A DNA stretch of 64,000 nucleotides from Nesterenkonia lacusekhoensis (GTDB taxonomy: Bacteria > Actinomycetota > Actinomycetes > Actinomycetales > Micrococcaceae). Position 1 is the first letter of the stretch. Each line of letters opens with the position of its first letter. The stretch lies in the NCBI RefSeq assembly GCF_017876395.1, contig NZ_JAGINX010000001.1:186001-250000 (forward strand). The letters run 5' to 3'. The notes beneath the pieces are model-generated. The model saw only the letters and a list, made by a program, of their open reading frames with translations. It was not told the DNA's origin and did no database searches. Below are positions 33,286 through 44,881 of this stretch, piece after piece. The position numbers and the translations under genes were made by a program.

Positions 33286-34068
33286 GTGACCGTCCGTGCC
33301 TCGCGACGCAGCAGAGCAGGCCGTGTGCCGGCACGCAGATCCGCAGCACCGAGTGGCGGCGCCAGGTCCTCAGCCGCAGGGCTGCTCGGCTTCGGTCTGC
33401 GGCGCTGGGCCACAGAACCTCTGCCTCAGGCCACCGGTGCGCCTGCCTCCATCCTCCGCGCGGCGCGTGGACCAGCACACGGGTACCGGGTGGAGGAGCT
33501 GATTCCAGTGCTCACCGACACCGTGCCGCGGATGAGCCGAGCGGCCGGCGTCGTGGTGTTGGATGCGGTCCTCGCCGGACCACGGCGTCCCGGAAGCCGC
33601 GGGAGCCTGGTGCAGCAGGCCGGGGGAGTGCCTCGTGACGTTCTGGCAGATCACGCCCAGCAGATGACGGTGAAGCGGCACCGCCGCCGGTTCTTGGACG
33701 CCCTCGACGCAGCCGATCAGCGCAGTGAGTCGGCGGGCGAGTCGCTGATGCGTGTGCTCATGAAGGACCTGGGCTTCGGCGTGCCCGCCCTGCAGGTTCC
33801 CATCACCGTCCGTGGCCGGACCTACTGGGCAGATGCCGAGTTCGAGGAGGCCGGCGTCGTGGTGGAGTTCGACGGGTTGCAGAAGTACCGCCGCGGGGGA
33901 GGCCCACTGAACAGGGCCGATGCGGCGCAGGCGGTGGTCGCGGAGAAGCGTCGAGAGGACGATATCCGCAGCACCGGACGGAGGATGGTGCGGTTCGTAT
34001 GGGATGACCTCAACAGCCTCGCGACCATCGAGGCGGCGCTGCTCCGTGCCTGCGTTCCGCAGAAGTGA
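33286..34068 (+). CDS. DUF559-type (Vsr-like nuclease fold) protein, probably 5'-truncated
   Basis: The C-terminal 110 residues match a family of actinobacterial proteins with a Vsr/PD-(D/E)XK-like fold (SESAGESLMRVLMKDLGFG, TYWADAEFEEAGVVVEFDG, EKRREDDIRSTGRRMVRFVW). Full-length relatives have about 300 residues; this has 260. The same frame continues upstream of the GTG for about 20 sense codons reading LWDLPLLRAPEDVTV before a stop, which looks like the family's N-terminal half. The start was therefore probably lost, and no good ribosome binding site precedes 33286. Its function is unknown. It is a lone gene between rpoC and rpsL. Confidence 0.6.
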   Translation: MTVRASRRSRAGRVPARRSAAPSGGARSSAAGLLGFGLRRWATEPLPQATGAPASILRAARGPAHGYRVEELIPVLTDTVPRMSRAAGVVVLDAVLAGPRRPGSRGSLVQQAGGVPRDVLADHAQQMTVKRHRRRFLDALDAADQRSESAGESLMRVLMKDLGFGVPALQVPITVRGRTYWADAEFEEAGVVVEFDGLQKYRRGGGPLNRADAAQAVVAEKRREDDIRSTGRRMVRFVWDDLNSLATIEAALLRACVPQK

Positions 34069-34392
34069 GCTTGACCGGCGGCGGGCCGCGTCTGCATGGT
34101 GTTCCTGTCCGTGCATGCCCAGGCCCGGGGATGCACGCGCAGAAGGTGCATGCACAGGCGTATCCAGGCCGCCCTCTCGCATGACGCGCCGCGACCTGCT
34201 ACAGTTGATTCGATTGTTTCTGTGTGGCAGAGGGACTCGGTCCGGGTTGCGGGGAAGTTGCGCAACGAATGCCACATTTTTGCACGCCTAGGGGCCCTTC
34301 CCGCGGAGTGTGCGAGAACTGATCGCCCGCGGGGAGACTGCCAGAGGCCCGGCCTCGAACATCACCCCTGAACCACGTATGGAGAACGCATA
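34069..34392 (+). promoter_or_regulatory. intergenic region with possible rpsL promoter
   Basis: This 324-bp gap has no convincing gene. TGC-TACAGT at 34197-34205 looks like an extended -10 box without a clear -35. It would give a leader of about 180 bases before rpsL. TGCATG-type palindromes cluster at 34114-34155 (for example TGCATGCA at 34147-34154). Confidence 0.35.
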
Positions 34393-34767
34393 GTGCCTAC
34401 TATTCAGCAGCTGGTGCGCAAGGGCCGCTCGCCCAAGCGCGCGAAGAACGCAACCCCTGCTCTGCAGGGTTCCCCGATGCGTCGTGGCGTGTGCACCCGT
34501 GTGTACACCACGACCCCCAAGAAGCCGAACTCCGCACTCCGTAAGGTCGCCCGTGTGCGCCTCGGCGGCGGCGTCGAGGTCACCGCCTACATCCCGGGCG
34601 AGGGTCACAACCTGCAGGAGCACTCCATCGTGCTCGTGCGCGGCGGCCGTGTGAAGGACCTTCCCGGTGTCCGGTACAAGATCGTCCGCGGCGCCCTCGA
34701 CACCCAGGGTGTCAAGGGCCGTGGCCAGGCCCGCTCCCGCTACGGTGCGAAGAAGGAGAAGAAGTAA
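34393..34767 (+). CDS. rpsL: 30S ribosomal protein S12
   Basis: Decoding-centre protein of 124 residues with GTG start. The streptomycin-contact loops [17 protein letters not shown] and [20 protein letters not shown] keep the wild-type lysines, and PGVRYK is intact, so there is no sign of ribosomal streptomycin resistance. The stop overlaps the rpsG start by one base (TAATG). Confidence 0.99.
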   Translation: MPTIQQLVRKGRSPKRAKNATPALQGSPMRRGVCTRVYTTTPKKPNSALRKVARVRLGGGVEVTAYIPGEGHNLQEHSIVLVRGGRVKDLPGVRYKIVRGALDTQGVKGRGQARSRYGAKKEKK

Positions 34768-35237
34768 TGCCTCGTAAGGGACCCGCTCCTAAGCGCCCTC
34801 TCGTCCAGGACCCCGTCCACGGCTCCCCGCTGGTCACCCAGCTGATCAACAAGGTGCTCGTCGACGGCAAGAAGTCCACCGCTGAGCGCATCGTCTACGG
34901 TGCTCTCGACGGCGTGGCTCAGAAGACCGGCGAGAACGCAGTCGACACCCTCAAGACCGCGATGGACAACATCCGTCCCGCTCTCGAGGTCCGCTCCCGC
35001 CGCGTCGGCGGTGCCACCTACCAGGTGCCCGTCGAGGTCAAGCCCGGACGCGCCACCGCGCTGGCCCTGCGCTGGCTGGTCGGCTACTCCAAGGACCGCC
35101 GCGAGAAGACGATGACCGATCGTCTGATGAACGAGATCCTCGACGCCTCCAACGGCCTGGGTGCCGCTGTGAAGCGCCGCGAGGACACTCACAAGATGGC
35201 CGAGTCCAACAAGGCCTTCGCCCACTACCGCTGGTAG
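34767..35237 (+). CDS. rpsG: 30S ribosomal protein S7
   Basis: The 156-residue head-domain assembly protein starts [20 protein letters not shown] and ends AFAHYRW, the normal actinobacterial form. It is coupled to rpsL by the TAATG overlap. A hairpin follows the stop and separates it from fusA. Confidence 0.99.
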   Translation: MPRKGPAPKRPLVQDPVHGSPLVTQLINKVLVDGKKSTAERIVYGALDGVAQKTGENAVDTLKTAMDNIRPALEVRSRRVGGATYQVPVEVKPGRATALALRWLVGYSKDRREKTMTDRLMNEILDASNGLGAAVKRREDTHKMAESNKAFAHYRW

Positions 35238-35248
35238 TCCCTGTCGTC

Positions 35249-35279
35249 GCCCGTGCAGACCTGACCAGGCTGCACGGGC
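35249..35279 (+). terminator. hairpin between rpsG and fusA
   Basis: GCCCGTGCAG (35249-35258) pairs perfectly with CTGCACGGGC (35270-35279). No T tract follows, so read-through into fusA is likely. It may act as partial attenuation or RNA stabilisation. Confidence 0.55.
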
Positions 35280-35377
35280 TTCCGACGTCAGGAACCCCCT
35301 GTGACCTTCCTAGGTCGAGGGACCTTTTCGGAGTAACCTGAAGACCGAGAAAAACCGCTTATTTAAGGGGATTCACC

Positions 35378-37498
35378 GTGGCACAAGACGTGCTCACCGA
35401 CCTGAACAAGGTCCGCAACATCGGCATCATGGCTCACATCGATGCCGGTAAGACCACCACCACCGAACGCATCCTGTTCTACACCGGCCTGAACCACAAG
35501 ATCGGTGAGACTCACGATGGTGCCTCGACGACGGACTGGATGGAACAGGAGAAGGAGCGCGGCATCACCATCACCTCCGCCGCGGTGACCTCCTTCTGGG
35601 AGAACAACCAGATCAACATCATCGACACCCCCGGCCACGTCGACTTCACCGTCGAGGTCGAGCGCTCCCTGCGCGTGCTCGACGGCGCCGTCGCCGTCTT
35701 CGACGCCAAGGAGGGTGTGGAGCCGCAGTCCGAGACGGTGTGGCGCCAGGCCGACAAGTACAACGTCCCGCGCATCTGCTTCGTCAACAAGATGGACAAG
35801 CTGGGCGCTGACTTCTACTTCACCCTGGACACCATCAAGGAGCGCCTGGGCGCCAAGCCGCTGGTGATGCAGCTGCCCATCGGCTCCGAGTCCGACTTCG
35901 TCGGCGTCGTGGACCTGCTCTCCATGAAGGCCCTGGTGTGGCCCGGCGACGCCAAGGGCGACGTCACCATGGGTGCCGCCTACGAGACCCAGGAGATCCC
36001 TGAGGACCTCAAGGAGCGCGCTGAGCAGTACCGCGACGAGCTCATCGAGAACGTGGCCGAGGCCGACGAGGAGCTCATGGAGAAGTACCTCGGCGGCGAG
36101 GAGCTCACCGTCGACGAGCTCAAGAAGGGCATCCGTGCCCTGACCGTCGCCGGCGAGGCCTACCCCGTGTTCTGCGGCTCCGCCTTCAAGAACCGCGGTG
36201 TCCAGCCCATGCTCGACGCCGTGGTGGACTACCTGCCCTCCCCGGCAGACATCTCCTCCATGGAGGGCCACGCACCGGGCAACGAGGACGAGATCCTCAC
36301 CCGTAAGCCCTCCAAGGCTGACCCGTTCTCCGCTCTGGTCTTCAAGATCGCGTCGCACCCGTTCTTCGGTCAGCTGACGTTCATCCGCGTGTACTCGGGC
36401 AACCTGTCCTCGGGCACGCAGATCCTGAACTCCACCAAGGGCAAGAAGGAGCGCATCGGAAAGCTCTTCCAGATGCACGCCAACAAGGAGAACCCGGTGG
36501 AGGAGGTCCAGGCGGGCCACATCTACGCGGTCATCGGCCTGAAGGACGTCACCACCGGTGACACCCTCTCCAGCCTCGACGCCCCGATCGTCCTGGAGTC
36601 CATGAGCTTCCCGGAGCCGGTCATCAACGTGGCGATCGAGCCCAAGTCCAAGGGCGACCAGGAGAAGCTGTCCACCGCCATCCAGAAGCTGGTGGCTGAG
36701 GACCCGACCTTCACCGTCTCCCTGGATGAGGAGACCGGCCAGACCGTCATCGGCGGTATGGGCGAGCTGCACCTCGACGTCTTCGTGGACCGCATGAAGC
36801 GCGAGTTCAAGGTGGAGGCGAACGTCGGCAAGCCGCAGGTGGCCTACCGCGAGACCATTCGCCAGAAGGTCACCGACGTCGACTACACCCACAAGAAGCA
36901 GACCGGTGGCTCCGGTCAGTTCGCAAAGGTCATCCTCGACTTCGAGCCTCTCGAGGTGCAGGGTGCCGATGACGAGATGTACGAGTTCGAGAACGCCGTC
37001 ACCGGCGGCCGCATCCCGCGCGAGTACATCCCGTCCGTGGACGCCGGCATCCATGACGCCATGCAGCTCGGCATCCTGGCCGGCTACCCGCTGGTCGGCG
37101 TCAAGGCCACCCTGAAGGATGGCCAGTACCACGACGTCGACTCCTCCGAGATGGCGTTCAAGCTCGCCGGCTCGCAGGCCTTCAAGGAGGGTGCGAAGCG
37201 CGCCAAGCCGGTGCTGCTCGAGCCCACGATGGCCGTCGAGGTCCGTACTCCCGAGGAGTACATGGGCGACGTCATCGGTGACCTGAACTCCCGCCGCGGC
37301 CAGATCCAGTCCATGGAGGACGCCGCAGGTGTGAAGGTCGTCAAGGCCTCCGTGCCGCTGTCGGAGATGTTCGGCTACATCGGTGAGCTGCGTTCGCGCA
37401 CTCAGGGACGTGCCGTCTTCACCATGACCTTCGACTCCTACGCTGAGGTGCCGAAGGCTGTGGCCGAGGAGATCATCGAGAAGAACCGCGGCGAGTGA
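35378..37498 (+). CDS. fusA: elongation factor G
   Basis: Translocation GTPase, 706 residues, GTG start. The G-domain motifs are all present: P-loop [15 protein letters not shown], the switch II region [17 protein letters not shown] and the NKMDKLGAD guanine-specificity motif. Domain IV has GGSGQFAKV, and the C-terminus ends IEKNRGE. The 140-bp upstream gap holds the rpsG hairpin and a T-rich stretch. Confidence 0.99.
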   Translation: MAQDVLTDLNKVRNIGIMAHIDAGKTTTTERILFYTGLNHKIGETHDGASTTDWMEQEKERGITITSAAVTSFWENNQINIIDTPGHVDFTVEVERSLRVLDGAVAVFDAKEGVEPQSETVWRQADKYNVPRICFVNKMDKLGADFYFTLDTIKERLGAKPLVMQLPIGSESDFVGVVDLLSMKALVWPGDAKGDVTMGAAYETQEIPEDLKERAEQYRDELIENVAEADEELMEKYLGGEELTVDELKKGIRALTVAGEAYPVFCGSAFKNRGVQPMLDAVVDYLPSPADISSMEGHAPGNEDEILTRKPSKADPFSALVFKIASHPFFGQLTFIRVYSGNLSSGTQILNSTKGKKERIGKLFQMHANKENPVEEVQAGHIYAVIGLKDVTTGDTLSSLDAPIVLESMSFPEPVINVAIEPKSKGDQEKLSTAIQKLVAEDPTFTVSLDEETGQTVIGGMGELHLDVFVDRMKREFKVEANVGKPQVAYRETIRQKVTDVDYTHKKQTGGSGQFAKVILDFEPLEVQGADDEMYEFENAVTGGRIPREYIPSVDAGIHDAMQLGILAGYPLVGVKATLKDGQYHDVDSSEMAFKLAGSQAFKEGAKRAKPVLLEPTMAVEVRTPEEYMGDVIGDLNSRRGQIQSMEDAAGVKVVKASVPLSEMFGYIGELRSRTQGRAVFTMTFDSYAEVPKAVAEEIIEKNRGE

Positions 37499-37628
37499 GC
37501 GGCACGCTCATTCCCGTCTGATTTCCCCAAACAAACACCCACTTAGTAGACTTGCGAGAGTTTCAGCCTCGACACCCGTGCGGCTGAAGTAAGTCTTCTG
37601 ACCTGAACAAGTTCTATAGGAGGAACCT

Positions 37629-38819
37629 GTGGCCAAGGCAAAGTTCGAGCGGAGCAAGCCGCACCTCAACATCGGCACCATCGGTCACGTCGACCACGGC
37701 AAGACCACCCTGACTGCCGCCATCTCCAAGGTCCTGGGCGACAAGTACCCGGACCTGAACGACCAGCGTGACTTCGCGTCCATCGACAACGCTCCTGAGG
37801 AGCGCGAGCGCGGCATCACGATCAACGTCTCCCACGTGGAGTACCAGACCGAGGCGCGTCACTACGCACACGTCGACGCTCCCGGTCACGCTGACTACGT
37901 GAAGAACATGATCACCGGTGCTGCTCAGATGGACGGTGCGATCCTCGTGGTCGCCGCCACCGACGGCCCGATGGCACAGACCCGCGAGCACGTGCTGCTG
38001 GCACGCCAGGTCGGCGTCCCGGCACTGCTGGTGGCTCTGAACAAGTCCGACATGGTCGAGGATGAGGAGCTGCTGGACCTCGTCGAGATGGAGGTCCGCG
38101 AGCTGCTGTCCGAGCAGGAGTTCGACGGCGACAACGCGCCGGTCATCCGCACCTCCGGCCTGAAGGCCCTCGAGGGCGACGCCGAGTGGGTCAAGACCGT
38201 CGAGGACCTGATGGAGGCTGTCGACAGCTTCATCCCCGAGCCGGAGCGTGACAAGGACAAGCCGTTCCTCATGCCCATCGAGGACGTCTTCACCATCACC
38301 GGTCGCGGCACTGTCGTCACCGGTCGCGCCGAGCGCGGTACGCTGAAGATCAACTCCGACATCGAGATCCTCGGCATCCGTGAGAAGCAGAAGACCACCG
38401 TGACCGGTATCGAGATGTTCCACAAGCAGCTCGACGAAGCATGGGCCGGCGAGAACTGCGGTCTGCTGCTTCGCGGTCTGAAGCGTGACGACGTTGAGCG
38501 CGGCCAGGTCGTGGCAGCCCCCGGCTCCATCACCCCGCACACCAACTTCGAGGCGAACGTCTACATCCTGTCCAAGGATGAGGGCGGCCGCCACAACCCC
38601 TTCTACACCAACTACCGTCCGCAGTTCTACTTCCGGACCACTGACGTGACTGGCGTCATCGACCTGCCGGAGGGCACCGAGATGGTCATGCCCGGTGACA
38701 ACACCGAGATGACCGTTGAGCTCATCCAGCCGATCGCAATGGAGGAGGGCCTCGGCTTCGCCATCCGTGAGGGTGGCCGCACCGTGGGCTCGGGCAAGGT
38801 CACCAAGATCATCAAGTGA
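37629..38819 (+). CDS. tuf: elongation factor Tu
   Basis: EF-Tu delivers aminoacyl-tRNA to the ribosome. It has 396 residues with a GTG start behind a near-perfect AGGAGG. The P-loop is GHVDHGKTT, the switch II region is [12 protein letters not shown] and the specificity motif is NKSDMV. The C-terminus reads [15 protein letters not shown]. The 130-bp gap from fusA has an AT-rich stretch and a TAGACT (37547-37552) that could be a separate promoter, common for tuf. A strong terminator follows. Confidence 0.99.
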   Translation: MAKAKFERSKPHLNIGTIGHVDHGKTTLTAAISKVLGDKYPDLNDQRDFASIDNAPEERERGITINVSHVEYQTEARHYAHVDAPGHADYVKNMITGAAQMDGAILVVAATDGPMAQTREHVLLARQVGVPALLVALNKSDMVEDEELLDLVEMEVRELLSEQEFDGDNAPVIRTSGLKALEGDAEWVKTVEDLMEAVDSFIPEPERDKDKPFLMPIEDVFTITGRGTVVTGRAERGTLKINSDIEILGIREKQKTTVTGIEMFHKQLDEAWAGENCGLLLRGLKRDDVERGQVVAAPGSITPHTNFEANVYILSKDEGGRHNPFYTNYRPQFYFRTTDVTGVIDLPEGTEMVMPGDNTEMTVELIQPIAMEEGLGFAIREGGRTVGSGKVTKIIK

Positions 38820-38850
38820 TGATTCTGGGCTCCTAGCCAGCCTCGTTATC

Positions 38851-38887
38851 ACGAACGCCCCCGACGCTTTGCGTCGGGGGCGTTCGT
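38851..38887. terminator. strong terminator after tuf
   Basis: A perfect 17-bp stem (ACGAACGCCCCCGACGC with its complement) closes on a TTT loop 32 bases after tuf. It cleanly separates the str block from the S10 operon. Confidence 0.88.
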
Positions 38888-39227
38888 GTGTCAGAATAGA
38901 CAAGTTGTTCACGCAGAGGTATGTCCTTTCTGGCGTCCTGCGTGAGCTCAGAGACCACCACATCGAAGCCGGCACACCGCGGGTGTACTGCTGTGCGCAG
39001 AACTGTTCTGCTCATCTAAGCGACACGCCCGACCGCGGGGGCCGGTCACCGGAAGGGTGAGGAACCCACTGCGGGCCACGCGGCCCCAGCGGATTCACTC
39101 TCTCGGGCAGCCCATAACAGCAGAAGGTCCCCACTGTGGAAGACGCCTTTCTGTGAGTTCGCGAGGACTCGCGTCAACGGGCTGCGACGAATGACGAGAC
39201 GAACCATGAACAGAGAGGCTTGTCGCC
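38888..39227 (+). promoter_or_regulatory. S10-operon leader, no gene seen
   Basis: These 340 bases hold no tRNA and no convincing reading frame. GC-rich segments (for example GACCG/CGGTC around 39030-39047) could fold. The length suggests a structured leader such as those used by L4 or other ribosomal proteins for autoregulation. I cannot assign a known leader class. Confidence 0.35.
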
Positions 39228-39536
39228 ATGGCGGGACAGAAAATCCGCATCCGGCTGAAGTCCTATGACCACGAGGTCATCGACACTTCGGCCCGGAAGA
39301 TCGTCGACACGGTCACGCGTGCAGGTGCAACGGTCGTCGGCCCCGTGCCGCTTCCCACCGAGAAGAACGTGTACGCCGTGATCCGTTCTCCCCACAAGTA
39401 CAAGGACAGCCGCGAGCACTTTGAGATGCGCACCCACAAGCGCCTCATCGACATCGTGGACCCGACGCCGAAGGCCGTCGACTCGCTGATGCGTCTCGAC
39501 CTGCCTGCTGACGTCAACATCGAGATCAAGCTCTGA
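39228..39536 (+). CDS. rpsJ: 30S ribosomal protein S10
   Basis: First gene of the S10 operon, 102 residues. It has the classic start [19 protein letters not shown] and the transcription antitermination loop region ([14 protein letters not shown]) that in other bacteria contacts NusB/NusG. rplC follows after 22 bases. Confidence 0.99.
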   Translation: MAGQKIRIRLKSYDHEVIDTSARKIVDTVTRAGATVVGPVPLPTEKNVYAVIRSPHKYKDSREHFEMRTHKRLIDIVDPTPKAVDSLMRLDLPADVNIEIKL

Positions 39537-39558
39537 AGCAGGGAGGTGCTGAGAGACT

Positions 39559-40221
39559 ATGACCACCATTTCCCGCGTTGAACTGAACGTCAAGGGACTG
39601 CTGGGCACGAAGCTCGGCATGACCCAGGTCTGGGACGAGGACAACACCCTCATCCCGGTCACTGTCGTGCAGGCCGATTCCAACGTCGTCACCCAGATCC
39701 GCAACAGCGAGACCGACGGCTACAGCGCCGTCCAGATCGGCTACGGCCAGATCGATCCTCGCAAGGTCACCAAGCCGCTGGCCGGACACTTCGAGAAGGC
39801 AGGCGTGACCCCGCGTCGCCATGTCGTCGAGGTCCGCACCGCTGACGCCTCCGAGTACGAGCTCGGCCAGGACCTGACCGTCGAGGCCTTCGAGGGCGGA
39901 CAGAAGGTCGACGTCATCGGCAAGACCAAGGGCAAGGGCTTCGCCGGCGTCATGAAGCGTCACGGCTTCGCCGGTGTGGGCGCTTCCCACGGCCAGCACA
40001 AGAACCACCGCAAGCCGGGTGCCATCGGTGGCGCAGCCACCCCGGGCCGCGTCTTCAAGGGTGTGCGCATGGCCGGCCGCATGGGCAACAACCGCCAGAC
40101 CACGCAGAACCTCACCGTTCACGCAGTGGACGCCGAGAAGAACCTGCTGCTCATCAAGGGCGCCGTTCCCGGTGCTCGCGGCCAGGTCGTCCTGGTCCGC
40201 ACCGCAGTGAAGGGAGCATGA
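39559..40221 (+). CDS. rplC: 50S ribosomal protein L3
   Basis: 220 residues. The long loop reaching the peptidyl-transferase centre is visible as [20 protein letters not shown] and [16 protein letters not shown]3 is an early assembly protein. Its last codons overlap the region that holds the ribosome binding site of rplD. Confidence 0.98.
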   Translation: MTTISRVELNVKGLLGTKLGMTQVWDEDNTLIPVTVVQADSNVVTQIRNSETDGYSAVQIGYGQIDPRKVTKPLAGHFEKAGVTPRRHVVEVRTADASEYELGQDLTVEAFEGGQKVDVIGKTKGKGFAGVMKRHGFAGVGASHGQHKNHRKPGAIGGAATPGRVFKGVRMAGRMGNNRQTTQNLTVHAVDAEKNLLLIKGAVPGARGQVVLVRTAVKGA

Positions 40222-40226
40222 TCCAC

Positions 40227-40862
40227 ATGGCCAACAAGGTTTCCGTCGACCTCCCCGCAGAGGTCTTCGACGCCAACACCAACGTCTCGCTGATCCACCA
40301 GGTCGTCGTGGCGCAGCAGGCCGCAGCCCGTCAGGGCACCCACAAGGCCAAGACCCGTTCCGAGGTCTCGGGCACCGGGACCAAGCCGTTCCGCCAGAAG
40401 GGCACCGGCCGCGCACGTCAGGGCTCCATGAAGGCCCCGCACATGATCGGCGGCGGCATTGTCCACGGCCCGGTCCCGCGCAGCTACGGCCAGAAGACCC
40501 CGAAGAAGATGAAGGCCGCCGCCCTGCGTGGTGCCCTCTCCGATCGGGCTCGCAACGGTCGCGTCCACGTGGTCGACGCACTGGTCTCCGGTGCTCCGTC
40601 CACCAAGGCCGCCAAGGACGCACTGGCCGGCCTGGGCAGCGCGAACCGCAACTGGCTGGTCGTGATCGACCGCAGCGACGACGCCGCAGCGCTGTCGACC
40701 CGCAACCTGCCGACCGTCCACACTCTCTACGCCGACCAGCTGAACACCTACGACGTCATCGTCTCCGACGACGTCGTGTTCACCCAGGCCGGCTACGACG
40801 CCTTCCTCGCCCACGCTGCTGGTGCTGGGAAGCGCATCAACACCGAGGAGGAGTCCAAGTGA
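40227..40862 (+). CDS. rplD: 50S ribosomal protein L4
   Basis: 211 residues from ATG at 40227 ([17 protein letters not shown]). The loop lining the exit tunnel is [21 protein letters not shown] prefer 40227 because AGGGAG is 10 bases upstream; ATG at 40218, overlapping the rplC stop, leaves almost no spacing. L4 often represses its own operon through the leader. The stop overlaps rplW. Confidence 0.97.
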   Translation: MANKVSVDLPAEVFDANTNVSLIHQVVVAQQAAARQGTHKAKTRSEVSGTGTKPFRQKGTGRARQGSMKAPHMIGGGIVHGPVPRSYGQKTPKKMKAAALRGALSDRARNGRVHVVDALVSGAPSTKAAKDALAGLGSANRNWLVVIDRSDDAAALSTRNLPTVHTLYADQLNTYDVIVSDDVVFTQAGYDAFLAHAAGAGKRINTEEESK

Positions 40863-41167
40863 GCGTCCTGACTGAAAAGGATCCGCGGGACGTGGTCATC
40901 GCGCCGGTCGTCTCGGAGAAGTCCTACGCCAACATCGATGAGGGCAAGTACACCTTCCTCGTCGACCCGAAGGCCACCAAGTCCGAGATCAAGTACGCGG
41001 TGGAGAAGATCTTCTCCGTCAAGGTCGACTCGGTCAACACCATCAACCGCCCGGGCAAGCGGAAGCGCACTCGCTTCGGCTGGGGTTCGCGCAACGCCAC
41101 CAAGCGTGCGATCGTGACCCTCAAAGAGGGCTTCAACATTGACATCTTCGGAGGTCCGGTCGGCTGA
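40859..41167 (+). CDS. rplW: 50S ribosomal protein L23
   Basis: Exit-tunnel rim protein that docks trigger factor and SRP; 102 residues, GTG start overlapping rplD by four bases. The conserved VVSEKSY and [15 protein letters not shown] segments are present, and the basic loop [11 protein letters not shown] is intact. Confidence 0.98.
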   Translation: MSVLTEKDPRDVVIAPVVSEKSYANIDEGKYTFLVDPKATKSEIKYAVEKIFSVKVDSVNTINRPGKRKRTRFGWGSRNATKRAIVTLKEGFNIDIFGGPVG

Positions 41168-41203
41168 AGCCGGTCGGAGACCACTTAATCGAGGAAGAAG
41201 AAC

Positions 41204-42040
<837 letters not shown>

Positions 42041-42052
42041 GAGCCTGGAGAC

Positions 42053-42334
42053 ATGCCACGCAGCTTGAAGAAGGGCCCCTTCGTTGATCAGCACCTGTAC
42101 CTGAAGGTCGACGCTGAGAACGAAAAGGGCACCAAGAACGTCATCAAGACCTGGTCCCGCCGTTCGATGATCATCCCGGACATGCTCGGCCACACCATCG
42201 CCGTGCACGACGGACGTAAGCACATCCCCGTGTTCATCACTGAGTCGATGGTCGGGCACAAGCTCGGCGAGTTCGCTCCGACGCGCACTTTCCGCGGCCA
42301 TGTGAAGGACGACAAGAAGGGCAAGCGCCGCTGA
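42053..42334 (+). CDS. rpsS: 30S ribosomal protein S19
   Basis: Head protein of 93 residues ([15 protein letters not shown]) with the conserved [16 protein letters not shown] motif. Twelve bases after rplB. Confidence 0.99.
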   Translation: MPRSLKKGPFVDQHLYLKVDAENEKGTKNVIKTWSRRSMIIPDMLGHTIAVHDGRKHIPVFITESMVGHKLGEFAPTRTFRGHVKDDKKGKRR

Positions 42335-42390
42335 CCCCGCGAGGGATCCGCAGCGTTTGAACTTCTAGACAAGACGAGAGAAGGAAAGCA

Positions 42391-42756
42391 ATGGAAGCCA
42401 AGGCAATTGCGCGCTACCTGCGTGTGACGCCTATGAAGGCCCGGCGCGTCGTCGACCTTGTCCGCGGCAAGCAGGCCAACGAGGCACTGGCCATCCTGCA
42501 GTTCGCCCCGCAGGGCGCATCTGAGCCGGTGTACAAGGTGGTGGCCTCCGCTCTGGCGAACGCTCGCCAGCACGCGGACAAGGAAGGTGTCGCCTTCAAC
42601 GAGGACGACTACTACATCACTGAGGCACGCGTCGACGAAGGCCCGACCATGAAGCGGTTCCGCCCCCGTGCTCAGGGCCGCGCATACCGCATCAACAAGC
42701 GCACCAGCCACGTGAGCATCGTGGTCGGTACGGAAGAGAAAGGTGGGGATCAGTAG
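42391..42756 (+). CDS. rplV: 50S ribosomal protein L22
   Basis: 121 residues. The beta-hairpin that lines the tunnel near the macrolide site is [19 protein letters not shown] and looks wild type. The stop overlaps the rpsC GTG by one base. Confidence 0.99.
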   Translation: MEAKAIARYLRVTPMKARRVVDLVRGKQANEALAILQFAPQGASEPVYKVVASALANARQHADKEGVAFNEDDYYITEARVDEGPTMKRFRPRAQGRAYRINKRTSHVSIVVGTEEKGGDQ

Positions 42757-43571
42757 TGGGACAGAAGATCAACCCCAATGGTTTCCGTCTGGGCGTCACC
42801 ACTGACCACGTCTCCCACTGGTTCGCCGACTCCAACAAAGAGGGTCAGCGCTACAAGGACTTCGTGAAGGAAGACGTCCAGATCCGCGAGCTGCTGGAGA
42901 AGAGCGTCGAGCGCGCCGGCATCTCGAAGGTCGAGATCGAGCGGACCCGCGACCGTGTGCGTGTGGACATCCACACCGCACGTCCGGGCATCGTGATCGG
43001 CCGCCGCGGTGCTGAGGCAGACCGCATCCGCGGTGAGCTGGAGAAGCTCACCTCCAAGCAGATCCAGCTGAACATCCTCGAGGTCAAGAACCCCGAGACC
43101 GACGCTCAGCTGGTCGCACAGGGCGTCGCCGAGCAGCTGGCCGCACGTGTGGCCTTCCGCCGCGCGATGAAGAAGGCCATCTCCTCCGCCATGCGGGCAG
43201 GCGCGAAGGGTATCCGTATCCAGTGCGCCGGCCGTCTGGGCGGCGCTGAGATGTCCCGTTCGGAGTTCTACCGCGAGGGTCGCGTGCCGCTGCACACCCT
43301 GCGTGCGAACATCGACTTCGGCAAGCACGAGGCCAAGACCACCTTCGGCCGCATCGGCGTGAAGGTCTGGGTCTACAAGGGCGACCTGACCTCCAAGGAG
43401 CTCGCAGCCCAGCAGGCCTCCCAGCCGTCCGGCGGACGCGGTCGCAACGACCGTGGCGGTCGCGGCGGTGAGCGTCGTCGTCGTGGTGGCCGTTCGCGCG
43501 GTGACCAGCAGGCTGAGGCCGCTGCAGCGCCCGCCGCCGAGGCACCTGCCGCAGAAGGAGGGCAGAACTGA
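42756..43571 (+). CDS. rpsC: 30S ribosomal protein S3
   Basis: 271 residues, GTG start. The N-terminal KH domain has [19 protein letters not shown], and the C-terminal S3 domain is complete. A 55-residue low-complexity tail follows: Arg/Gly-rich ([20 protein letters not shown]) and then Ala/Glu/Pro-rich. Such tails are common in actinobacteria and recall the Arg/Gly stretch of S5 in this window. Confidence 0.98.
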   Translation: MGQKINPNGFRLGVTTDHVSHWFADSNKEGQRYKDFVKEDVQIRELLEKSVERAGISKVEIERTRDRVRVDIHTARPGIVIGRRGAEADRIRGELEKLTSKQIQLNILEVKNPETDAQLVAQGVAEQLAARVAFRRAMKKAISSAMRAGAKGIRIQCAGRLGGAEMSRSEFYREGRVPLHTLRANIDFGKHEAKTTFGRIGVKVWVYKGDLTSKELAAQQASQPSGGRGRNDRGGRGGERRRRGGRSRGDQQAEAAAAPAAEAPAAEGGQN

Positions 43572-43987
43572 TGTTGATGCCTAAGCGCGTCAAGTTCCGT
43601 AAGCCGCATAAGCCCAAGCGTGGCGGCCGAGCCAAGGGCGGCACTGAGCTGGCCTTCGGCGAGTACGGCATCCAGGCACTGGCCCCGGCCTATGTGACCA
43701 ACCGTCAGATCGAGTCCGCTCGTATCGCCATGACCCGCCACATCAAGCGTGGCGGTAAGGTCTGGATCAACATCTACCCGGACCACCCGCTCACCAAGAA
43801 GCCTGCCGAGGTCCGTATGGGCTCCGGTAAGGGTTCCCCCGAGTGGTGGGTCGCCAACGTGAAGCCCGGACGCGTGATGTTCGAGCTTTCCGGTGTCAGC
43901 GAAGAGGTCGCCAAGGAGGCCCTGCGTCTGGCAATCCACAAGCTGCCGATGAAGGCACGCGTGATCAGCCGAGAGAGTGGTGAGTGA
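43571..43987 (+). CDS. rplP: 50S ribosomal protein L16
   Basis: 138 residues, [15 protein letters not shown], with the conserved [19 protein letters not shown] near residue 81. It contacts A-site tRNA. The start shares a base with the rpsC stop. Confidence 0.98.
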   Translation: MLMPKRVKFRKPHKPKRGGRAKGGTELAFGEYGIQALAPAYVTNRQIESARIAMTRHIKRGGKVWINIYPDHPLTKKPAEVRMGSGKGSPEWWVANVKPGRVMFELSGVSEEVAKEALRLAIHKLPMKARVISRESGE

Positions 43988-43989
43988 AG

Positions 43990-44265
43990 ATGGCAGTCGG
44001 AACCAAGGATCTGGCAGTGGAGAAGCTGGCAGAGATGGATGACGCAGCACTCGCCGAGTCTCTGCGCAGCGCCAAGGAAGAGCTCTTCAACCTGCGTTTC
44101 CAGTCGGCCACCGGCCAGCTGGAGAACTCCAGCCGCCTGAAGGCCGTCAAGCGCGACATCGCACGGATCTACACCATCCTGCGTGAGCGTGAGCTCGGCA
44201 TCCGTGAGGTCATCACCTCCGGTGAGGACCAGGCTGAGACCAGCGAAGAGAAGACTGAGGACTGA
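43990..44265 (+). CDS. rpmC: 50S ribosomal protein L29
   Basis: 91 residues of helical hairpin ([33 protein letters not shown]) with an acidic C-terminal extension. The ATG at 43990 is preferred over the in-frame GTG at 43984, which would overlap rplP and add two residues. Confidence 0.95.
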   Translation: MAVGTKDLAVEKLAEMDDAALAESLRSAKEELFNLRFQSATGQLENSSRLKAVKRDIARIYTILRERELGIREVITSGEDQAETSEEKTED

Positions 44266-44267
44266 CC

Positions 44268-44555
44268 ATGGCAGAGCAGAACAGCACAGCAGGCGCTGCC
44301 CCGGAGCGCAACTACCGTAAGAACCTGCGCGGCGTCGTCGTCTCCGACAAGATGGACAAGACCATCGTCGTCGAGGTCGAGGACCGCAAGAAGCACTCGC
44401 TCTACGGCAAAGTCATGAAGAGCCACAGCAAGTTCAAGGCCCATGACGAGAACGGTGAGGCAGGTGTGGGCGACATCGTCCAGATCTCCGAGACCCGTCC
44501 GCTGTCCCGGAGCAAGCGCTGGCGCCTGGTGCGCATCGTCGAGAAGGCCAAGTGA
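44268..44555 (+). CDS. rpsQ: 30S ribosomal protein S17
   Basis: 95 residues with the OB-fold core [20 protein letters not shown] and the conserved [12 protein letters not shown]. Last gene of the S10 operon; a strong terminator follows. Confidence 0.98.
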   Translation: MAEQNSTAGAAPERNYRKNLRGVVVSDKMDKTIVVEVEDRKKHSLYGKVMKSHSKFKAHDENGEAGVGDIVQISETRPLSRSKRWRLVRIVEKAK

Positions 44556-44620
44556 TCCGTCACCTGGTGTGAGCCTCACAGGGCTCCTATGCTTCCCGAC
44601 GCCGCACAGAGCGTCATAGG

Positions 44621-44658
44621 AAAAGACCCCGACCCGGCTTCCGGGTTGGGGTCTTTTT
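44621..44658 (+). terminator. S10-operon terminator
   Basis: AAAAGACCCCGACCCGG (44621-44637) pairs with 44641-44657 over 17 bp including one G-U pair, with a very short loop and five T. Textbook intrinsic terminator. Confidence 0.92.
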
Positions 44659-44674
44659 CTGTTTCGTGTATGAT
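44646..44674 (+). promoter_or_regulatory. putative spc-operon promoter
   Basis: TTGGGG (44646-44651) and TATGAT (44669-44674) have a 17-base spacer. The -35 lies inside the right arm of the S10 terminator. The start point would leave about 200 untranslated bases before rplN. Confidence 0.5.
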
Positions 44675-44881
44675 ATTGAGGCTGTGCGCCCGTATGCGTT
44701 GACTCGTCGAGTCGCCGCGGACAGCGCACGTCCCCCAGGGCCGCCTCGGCCATCCAGTCACACCACTGACCACACCGTCAGGATTGGGTGGGTAAGCGGC
44801 GGGGGAGTTGTTCATTCTAGAAGTTCCACAAGGCTCACCCGGTCTTCGGGGGAGAACCAGTGCGACGACAGGAGAAACCAA

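Noticed and set aside
38888-39227. Possible tRNA or small RNA gene before rpsJ
   Set aside because: I could not build a cloverleaf or match a known RNA; it is best left as an unassigned leader.
44666-44881. Upstream extension of rplN
   Set aside because: It crosses the promoter and leader, and L14 has a fixed length that fits the GTG at 44882.
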